Shown piece by piece: positions 57,031-64,000 of a stretch of DNA of 64,000 nucleotides. Every line of letters starts with the position of its first letter. Positions within the stretch are counted from its first letter, which is position 1. The translations under genes and the position numbers were made by a program. The DNA comes from Planoprotostelium fungivorum (lineage: Eukaryota; Evosea; Variosea; Cavosteliida; Cavosteliaceae), in NCBI GenBank assembly GCA_003024175.1, contig MDYQ01000067.1, forward strand, positions 48,041 through 112,040, written 5' to 3'. Under the pieces are notes generated by a model. It had not been told where the DNA came from and made no database searches. It was given only the letters and a program-made list of their open reading frames with translations.

Positions 57031-58860
57031 TCAATCTATTCCATCACACACTTCCCTTTGTCTCTTCGTTCGCTCCACGATGAGATACGACAAGCATCCG
57101 AGAGAGATCTTCCACTGTCGAACAAGTCTCTGCAACTCTCGATGTGAGAACAACTCCCTCTTCACGTGCCGAAACTCATCGTCCCAGCAGAAGTGATCGA
57201 TCACTCTTCCGTTCCTTTCCATGACCCTGGCCATCTTCCAATGTCGATCGAATCGAACTCTCCTGTCTCGTCTTCCATCGATCGAGTTGATGTGACGGAG
57301 AGAAGGTGCGGCATCGTACCACCCTCTCGCCCAGACGATCCAAGAAGGAGCCTCCGCGTGATTACCGGGCTGGAATCGATCGAGGTTCCAGGTGTTCAGT
57401 TCTCGATTGTTTGTGACGGTGAGTTCTGTCAGTAGAGGCAAGTGCAAGAGGGGGGGAGGGGCTGTGGGTGGGTGATAAGATCGCAAGATGAGCTCGCAGA
57501 TGGTGGGAGGGAGGCGTTCGAGCCAAGAGTTATCGGCTTGTTGTGAAGAGTATTGCACTGAATGGACGGATCGCAGTGGTCGCTGTCGTCCTGCTTGTCG
57601 TTCACAATCATCGATGGATAGGCTGATGATGTCACCTGTCGTGGGGAGAGGTTTCAGATAGTGGTGAATGTTGACATCGAAGCATTGGAGAACCTCTAGA
57701 TCGGGGAGGATGTATCTGTCGTGTTCGGTGAACCAGTGGGGAGTAGCCGAGGAGTCTTTCAGGGAGGTGATGGTTGGGTGACGTCTCAACGATATGGACG
57801 GACTCCACTTGGGGAGAGGTGACCCACAGATCCAGAAAGATTTGAGCTTGTGCCATCTGATTCATTATCAATTCGGGACAATCTTTTGACGAGACGATCT
57901 TGTCATCACCTCGCGTACGACAAGTGTTGAATGAAGAGATCAAATTCAGTCGGAAAGTGCAAGGTCGTGAGGTTCACGCAGTCTCTCAGTCGTGCGGCGA
58001 AATCTTTCATGTTCGTGAAATTGCGGAGGAAGAGGTTTGATTCTATGGGTAGATCGATAAAGAGCTCGAACGACTTCAAATTTGGAGTGATGAGAGGACA
58101 CAGGGAGCTGCCATGGTCAACGACGACCTCTCGATCGACTCACTCTAATAGATGCTTGGATGGAGTGTATGCCCATTGGGACAGGATGTCAGGTGCATCA
58201 GGAAAGAAGGGACGTTCGATGCTGACCTTCAATTCTTCTATATGTCTGTCTTTCAACCAGCCGAACTCGAACAAGTCCAATTTTCTCAGATGCGATCGGA
58301 AGATGACACGGCGTAGATTGGATAAAGGAAGCTTGCTGAACATCCAGTGAAAGAGTCTGGCATCTTTCCACCTCTCGTTTGTCACGCGGATGATGAGAGT
58401 GTGGGTGAGACGAGTATAGAAGGGATCGGTGTAGAGGATGGAGCGGGATGCGTTCGGTGGTGGAGGCAGTACGACGGTAGACATCATGCATTGCGTGTAA
58501 ATCGGACGGATGATTCGGTACAGAACAGAGTTGCACATCATCTTGTACCGTGTCATTCGAATCGAGATGAAGCCTCACCAGATTGTATACAGATTCGAGG
58601 TCTCTCGAGGTGTAAGCGGAATTCAGATTGCTTTCTGGACTGAGTAGGTATGAGATGAGCGTCAACACTTCTGCTGGTAGTTGATCTAACAACAGTTCTG
58701 GTCTCTTCTCATCACAAATGGATACGGGAGTGTGTCTCCTGCGCATCGTTATCCACGTGCAGAACTCTGACGGATTCACCTGCTGTCACTTTCAGGCCTA
58801 TTTATGTCTACCATTGGTCTATCACTGAGGTATTGGTTTAGGTCTGTCTATTCGTTTATT
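56860..58860. repeat. Tandem duplication, unit A
   Basis: Covers paralogue A and its flanks. Matches the block at about 59205-61715, including the upstream stretch from TTATCCACGTGCAGAACTCT through CTGCTGTCACTTTCAGGCC to the GAGGTATTGG segment. Differences are scattered substitutions plus discrete indels. Confidence 0.8.
57031..58746 (-). CDS. F-box-like protein, tandem paralogue A
   Basis: Start MRRRHTPVSICDEKRPELLL; the F-box-like segment is LLLDQLPAEVLTLISYLLSP. Introns (37-55 bp) join it to MMCNSVLYRIIRPIYTQCMM, VTNERWKDARLFHWMFSKLP and LSNLRRVIFRSHLRKLDLFE, then SLCPLITPNLKSFELFIDLP and FAARLRDCVNLTTLHFPTEF. The last large exon has EVLQCFDVNIHHYLKPLPTT, ERLPPTICELILRSYH and LLHLPLLTELTV. 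The spaced L-x-x-L strands suggest degenerate leucine-rich repeats, as in F-box/LRR adaptors. It ends REVCDGID. The second copy lies about 2.85 kb away in the same orientation and is nearly identical outside a few exons. Confidence 0.65.
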
Positions 58861-59865
58861 GGTATCTTTGGCTTCACATCTCGTTCGCTTTAATTCCAGA
58901 ACGAATTCGTTCTGCAACAAGAATGTTGACTGGTACGTTGTAGACTAGGTAGATCGTCAAGAGTAGCAGGTGTCTGCTTTCTTGCAACCATGAGCCTGAT
59001 CTTCTAAGGAATTATCATCTAACCATCTCCTTGTCTATCTTTACCTCTTTACGTCGGTTGTCGTGGGGGAACCTCTTAAAACCTTCGTATATCTATCAAT
59101 CCCTCAACTTCGCGACGTCTTTGTTCAGCGATTGAGTCATCCGCATCAGCTCCGACTGCATGGGGGCGGATTAATAGACACTCCTACTTTGCTTGTGCAT
59201 AGAAGTGCATCATTAGATAATGGCAGGAGCTCCCTAAGTGGATGATGCATATCTACAACTTTGATCCAGTCTCCTACCCAATTGATAGACTCATCTCAAC
59301 TGAGTTGTAAACGATGCACAATTTTTGGACCATCAAGTTATCACCAGGAATGGGTATTTGAGTATCGCATTCCATCGAATACTCACTCATTTCGGATGAT
59401 ACTCACTCATCAATACTCATTCTAGATATGATGCGGTACGTTCATTCATCACATGACGGCAACACATGTCACATCACATCACCAATCACATCGTGTGATG
59501 AAGACGATAATGCACGATACACCTTCATTGATGCAATATCCTTTGTCTTGTTGTTGGGCTCCTGCCCGGATGCACCTTCCTCTCTCAGATGGGACGCCGT
59601 CTCATTGCACGTGCAATGACTACTGTCATGAGTATTTGAGTATCCTATCCTCGGGATACTCAAATATTCACTTAACAGGGGGGTCACTCACTCACTCATA
59701 TACCCATTCCTGGTTATCACTAAGTGACGACGCTACGACAATATATTACACATCTAATGTCATTCGATTATCATTCTTTTATCAGAGGCCTGACAGAGGC
59801 AGCTCTCGTGAAATTCTGTTACAATCGAATAGATAACAACATCAACCGCACTCTGTACATCCAAG
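58747..59865. other. Spacer between the duplicated genes
   Basis: Includes the promoter of paralogue A, unmatched sequence around 58860-59200, the start of duplication unit B at about 59205, the 370 bp inverted-repeat element, and a further 120 bp or so (59735-59855) absent from copy A. No gene is seen. Confidence 0.5.
59344..59713. mobile_element. 370 bp non-autonomous inverted-repeat (MITE-like) element
   Basis: The ends are CCAGGAATGGGTAT and its exact complement ATACCCATTCCTGG; allowing one mismatch the terminal repeats extend to about 20 bp. TTATCA flanks the element on both sides (59338-59343 and 59714-59719), while the paralogous site at 56997-57002 has TTATCA once with the flanks joined. 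This is the signature of an insertion with a target duplication (6 bp if the ends are drawn this way, 4 bp TATC if one base is added to each end). Internally there are ACTCACTCAT repeats and a hairpin, TTTGAGTATCC...GGATACTCAAA near 59634-59663. No transposase is encoded. Confidence 0.82.
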
Positions 59866-61600
59866 TCAATCTATTCTATCACACACTATGCTTTGTATCT
59901 TCGTTCGCTCCACGGTGAGATACGGCAAGCATCCGAGAGAGATCTTCCACTGTCGAGCAACTCTCTGCAACTCTCGATGTGAGAACAACTCCCTCTTCAC
60001 GTGCCGAAACTCATCGTCCCAGCAGAAGTGATCGATCACTCTTCCGTTCCTTTCCATGACCCTGGCCATCTTCCAATGTCGATCGAATCGAACTCTCCTG
60101 TCTCGTCTTCCATCGATCGAGTTGATGTGACGGAGAGAAGGTGCGGCATCGTACCACCCTCTCGCCCAGACGATCCAAGAAGGAGCCGTCGAGGAGAGAT
60201 CACCAAGATGGAATTCATTGTGGTACCATGGGTCCCCATCTATTTTTTCTGTGACGGTGAGCTCTGTCAGTAGAGGCAAGTGCAAGAGGGGGGGAGGGGC
60301 TGTGGGTCGATGATAAGATTCCAAGGTGAGCTCGCAGATGGTGGGAGGGAGGCGTTCGAGCCAAGAGTTATCGGCTGGTGAAGAGTATTGCACTGAATGG
60401 ACGGATCGCAGTGGTCGCTGTCGTCCTGCTTGTCGTTCACAATCATCGATGGATAGGCTGATGATGTCACCTGTCGTGGGGAGAGGTTTCAGATAGTGGT
60501 GAATGTTGACATCGAAGCATTGGAGAACCTCTAGATCGGGGAGGATGTATCTGTCGTGTTCGGTGAACCAGTGGGGAGTAGCCGAGGAGTCTTCCAGGGA
60601 GGTGATGGTTGGGTGACGTCTCAACGATGTGGACGGACTCCACCCAAAGGGAGGTGAGCCATAGATTTTGTAAGATTTGAGCTTGTGACATCTGATTCGT
60701 CGGTTTAGAAACATCACGATCTTGTCATCACCTCGCGTACGACATTTGTTGACTGAAGAGACCAGATTCAGTTGAAAAGTGCAAGGTCGTGAGGTTCACG
60801 CAGTCTCTCAGACGCGCGGCGAAATCTTCCGTGTTCCTGAAAAAATCTTCCGGGTTTCTGAAAAAATCTTCCGGGTTAATGTCGCGGTAGATGTTGAATT
60901 CTTGATCGATAAAGAGCTCGAATGACTTCAAATTTGGAGTGATGAGAGGACACAGGGAGCTGCCATGGTCAACGACGACCTCTCGATCGACTCACTCTAA
61001 TAGATGCTCGGATGGATTGCATGCCCGGGACCGGATATAAAATGCATCAGGAGAGAAGGGACATTCGATGCTGACCCTCAATTCTTCTATATGTCTGTCT
61101 TTCAACCAGCCGAACTCGAACAAGCCAAATTCTCTCAGATGCGATCGGAAGAGGACACGGCGTAGATTGGGTAAAGGAAGCTTGCCGATCATCCAGCGAA
61201 AGAGTCCGGCATCTTTCCACCTCTCGTTTGTCACGCGGATGACGAGAGTGTGGGTGAGACGAGTATAGAGGGGATCGGTGTAGAGGATGGAGCGGGATGC
61301 GTTCGGTGGTGGAGGTAGTACGACGGTAGACATCATGCATTGCATGTAAATCGGACGGATGATTCGGTACAGAACAGAGTTGCACATCATCTAGTACCGT
61401 GTCATCGATGGAGATGGAGGCCTTCTCACCAGATTGTATAAAGATTCGAGATCTTCCGAGGTATAAGCAGAATCCCAAGCGTAATTGCTTTCTGGACTGA
61501 GTAGGTATGAGATGAGCGTCAACACATCTGCTGGTAGTTGATCTAACAGTTTTGGTCTCTTCTCATCACAAACGGATACGAGAGTGTGACTCCTGCGCAT
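59866..61600 (-). CDS. F-box-like protein, tandem paralogue B
   Basis: Same exon layout as copy A: MRRSHTLVSVCDEKRPKLLD, LDQLPADVLTLISYLLSPES, MMCNSVLYRIIRPIYMQCMM and so on, ending QSIVCDRID. All introns and the open frame are kept, so both copies look functional. It differs from A in the exon after SLCPLITPNLKSFELFID, where NPEDFFR is repeated in tandem before NTEDFAARLRDC. It also has a short replaced segment after LTELTV (EKIDGDPWYHNEFHLGDLSS instead of NNRELNTW...). Role: possible substrate adaptor of an SCF ligase, by analogy only. Confidence 0.65.
60838..60882 (-). repeat. Short in-frame tandem repeat in paralogue B
   Basis: Two copies of a 21-24 bp unit (AAAATCTTCCGGGTTTCTG type on the plus strand) and a diverged third encode NPEDFFR-NPEDFFR-NTEDFAA. 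Copy A has a single equivalent. Confidence 0.7.
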
Positions 61601-62103
61601 CGTTATCCACGTGCAGAACTCTGACGAGATTCACCTGCTGTCACTTTCAGGCCTATTTATGTCTACCATTGGTCTATCACTGAGGTATTGGTTTAGGTCT
61701 ATCTATTCGGTTATTGATTATCTGTTTCTGTTTCTGTTTATTTCCAAATTCAACGTGCGCTTGATTCTACAACCGGCGCTTGACAGTCCCTGTCTCCAGT
61801 GGCTGCCTGAATGGATAGGCCTCTCAGCTTAGAGGCCTCGCCCTGTTAGGGCTGTATTATGTGTGGTGGAGTGGCTTCGTAGGTGGCAATGGGTGCGTGG
61901 TGTGTATGTTGTGCAGTTGGGAGGGGCATATGGTGGGTGGTAGGTTTGTGGTCTATAAACGGTGGGTTGTAGGTGATGTGGTCGTGTAAGATCGGTTATT
62001 GATTATCGGTGCTGTTGAGGGACTGCATGAGGCGGATTGTAAATCAATCTGACATCTTCAAAGAACTAGATTTATCAGCCCAGACGACAGCAACACCACG
62101 AAC
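61601..62103. other. Intergenic; G/T-rich upstream region
   Basis: Up to about 61715 this is duplicated flank. From 61850 to 62000 the plus strand is rich in GTGG/GGTGG runs. It should contain the promoter of the next gene. No other feature is recognised. Confidence 0.3.
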
Positions 62104-63810
62104 ATGAACTTCTTTTCGAAAGCAGAATCGTTCCTTCAGAACGTCGCCAGTAACAACAACAATAACTCGGCTGCTCAACAACATCAATACTCCGAACAAC
62201 AACAACAGGCACCTCAGCAGGGTGAAGCTGAGAGAGGATTTGCTCTGCCAAGCTTCTTACACGGCCCGATCGATAATTATGTTGACGGTATGTCTTCGAT
62301 TGTCCATCTGGATGATAATGATGGTCAGGTTTCGCACCTGAGATCGAGCCCGTGATTGTGAGGGAGATCGGTTCGTTTCAGACAAAGACATTAGATTTCT
62401 TAGAGGGACACGTGCTCGAAACATTTCAGTCCATCATATCGGGTGACTTCAGTGTCTTCCAGAACCTCTCAAACGTTGGCGATGTCGGAACTGTGGTCAA
62501 TCTCGCGGGTACATCTCCAAGCCTCTTTCCATCATACTCACACAAACAGGTCACTCTTCGGTTGGTAATTTCTTAGGCAACGTCTTCGGTCAACAGCAAC
62601 CTCAGCAAGGTTATCCTCAGCCAGGCTACTCCCAAGGATATGGACAACAAGGTTATCCACAACAGCAGCAGAACTACGACCCTCAATACGGCCAGAGAGG
62701 TCTTCCCTTTCTTCCTCCCTCGGGCTACAATTCTGATCCAGTCGGCACCGCCAATCAAGAGAGGGGCATCTTCGATCAGGCGATGAATATGGTCACGCAG
62801 TACGCCAGCCAACAGGGTGAATCACGTCGACATCATGCGACCGATGGACGTGACATCGTCTCATACGAAACAGGACCCATCGGTAACATGGCTCAAGAAT
62901 TGAACCGCCTCCGATTGGACCCCGTCCAGAAAGCGAGAGAGGTGATGCTCGTGATGTGACCTCTAATGACATCGCATGGAGGTCATCCCTGATTTGAGGA
63001 GGGTGTTAGAGCAGATTTTGTCTAATTCTCATTCACCTCTCGCCAACGGAATGTGCAGAGCTGCTCTCACCTGCCTGAAGAGTCAATTGCACGGACAAGT
63101 CACCAGCCGTGACATCTCTTCCGGTTTCGGTGGTGTGGGGGATATGTTCTCTCAAGGCGGGTCATCTCACCTCGATCGTGATGGTGGATGATGCGATGGT
63201 GGATGATGTTCAGGATGCGATGGATGATGACGTTCATGATCCGATGGACGATGTTGCTGATGAGATGCAGGACAAGAGAGAGGAATCATGGATCCTCTTA
63301 ATGGACTGTTGTCTAGGAAGTTGGGAGAGAGTCTGACCCTGGTGAGATCCCACACGCGAATCGAATTCCAGAGGATCTTGGGAGAGATCGAGAAGATGCT
63401 GTTCGATCACCTTCCCGCTCAATTCAAAGAGCCTCTGCTTCGAGTGAGAAATCACGATCCAATGTCATCATCATCGTCACCACCATCATCTCATCATCAC
63501 GTCCATCATGATGATGCTAAAGAGTTCAGGTCTTAGGTGCAGGATTCTTGGACCAAGGACAGAGAGGAATATTTGGAGAGATCGAACAGAAGATTCACCA
63601 GATCATCGACAGAATACAAAAGGCACTGAGAGACAAACTCATGGAGATGATCAACGGAGGTCACAGAGCTTTGGAGAACAAGGCGTGGGCTCAGGTGACC
63701 ATGATGACGATGATGTCTTCACGTGCTGAACCATCGATCAGGTACAAGATGTGGTGGTGACAAGAGTCAGACGTATCGCACCAGGCGTGCAAGTACAACT
63801 TCAAGATTAA
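62104..63810 (+). CDS. Q/N- and GY-rich protein of unknown function
   Basis: Not recognised. Start MNFFSKAESFLQNVASNNNN; the N-terminus is rich in Asn and Gln (QYSEQQQQAPQQGEAERGF). An apparently folded stretch follows (IVREIGSFQTKTLDFLEGHV with LETFQSIISGDFSVFQNLSN), then a prion-like GY/Q segment (QQQPQQGYPQPGYSQGYGQQ), and a helical C-terminal half: NRLRLDPVQKAREVIPDLRR, NGMCRAALTCLKSQLHGQV, MDPLNGLLSRKLGESL, GEIEKMLFDHLPAQFKEPLL and HQIIDRIQKALRDKLMEMIN. It ends VTRVRRIAPGVQVQLQD. About nine exons. One joint near 63160-63285 is uncertain (acceptor choice). AATAAA is 8 nt past the stop. The proline/glutamine-tyrosine tract could drive membrane or condensate association. Confidence 0.6.
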
Positions 63811-63911
63811 AGCGTAGAATAAACGTCCGAGATCGTTGCCTTGTGATGATGTCTGCTCGATCGGTCACGAAAGAGTGGAATGATTGATATTATAGAGGCT
63901 ATCAGTATCAC

Positions 63912-64000
63912 CTGCATATAGAAGGTGTCATCGCACCACATGAATGTGATGTGTTGAATTCGTGGGATTTCGGTCAATTTCACGTGTTTGTCCAACCGGT
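63912..64000 (-). CDS. Possible exon of a gene entering from the right
   Basis: Minus-strand frame with KHVKLTEIPRIQHITFMWCD and DTFYMQ, ending at a GTGATA donor-like site at 63911. No family recognised. It would be convergent with the Q/GY-rich gene. Confidence 0.2.

Larger units (their letters stand above)
59205..61715. repeat. Tandem duplication, unit B
   Basis: Second copy, containing paralogue B. Longer than unit A because of the insertion at 59344-59713 and the extra stretch at about 59735-59855. Confidence 0.8.

Noticed and set aside
59866-61600. Second F-box-like copy as a pseudogene
   Set aside because: All splice sites and the full reading frame are intact; the indels relative to copy A keep frame.
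1-64000. Bacterial or viral origin of the window, or alternative genetic code
   Set aside because: Dense short spliceosomal introns, ER-retention and GPI-anchor genes mark a eukaryotic nuclear genome. TAA, TAG and TGA all serve as stops in well-supported genes.

Overview
This is nuclear DNA from a eukaryotic microbe with a compact genome. Genes on both strands are a few hundred bases apart and are cut by many 40-65 bp GT-AG introns, often starting GTGAG. About a dozen CDSs have an AATAAA poly(A) signal on or within about 15 nt of the stop codon. The gene set (poly-HAMP group III hybrid histidine kinase, VIT/vWA protein, GRP94, papain-type protease, lysosomal hexosaminidase, secreted GH16 glucanase with a chitin-binding module, sedoheptulose-7-phosphate cyclase) fits a free-living amoebozoan-like protist. 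That placement is an inference from gene content, not a phylogeny.

Layout. 1-7 kb: end of a KLHDC4-like gene, a small unknown, an MFSD6-like transporter, then an O-methyltransferase and a sugar-phosphate cyclase transcribed divergently from a 335 bp region with three CACGTG sites. This pair resembles the first two steps of the gadusol/mycosporine pathway. 7-15 kb: beta-hexosaminidase, a degenerate 2OG-oxygenase-like gene, an F-box-like gene, a tiny basic protein and a GH16 glucanase. 15-25.5 kb: VIT/vWA protein with FG-type repeats, a polyproline/WH2-like actin-regulator candidate, and two MFS transporters, the second strongly fungal in type. 25.8-35.6 kb: one gene for a hybrid histidine kinase of roughly 3,000 residues with 22 canonical HAMP units of 92 residues (one of 91), a HisKA/HATPase core and two receivers. 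36.7-48.7 kb: a type I membrane protein, a universal stress protein, ER HSP90 (KDEL), a cysteine protease, a PRELI lipid-transfer protein, PBDC1 and an ammonium transporter. 49-56.6 kb: an ER/K single-alpha-helix protein, an unknown acidic protein, PIG-U and a NUDT19-like hydrolase. 56.9-61.7 kb: a tandem duplication of an F-box-like gene; one copy carries a 370 bp terminal-inverted-repeat insertion for which the other copy supplies the empty site. 62-64 kb: a Q/GY-rich protein and the edge of another gene.

Most promising observations: the poly-HAMP kinase, whose exons are exact multiples of 276 bp and whose units follow a three-unit super-repeat; the divergent cyclase/methyltransferase pair; and the inverted-repeat element with its empty site. 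All coding models were spliced by hand from splice-site consensus and reading frame, so exon borders need transcript support.
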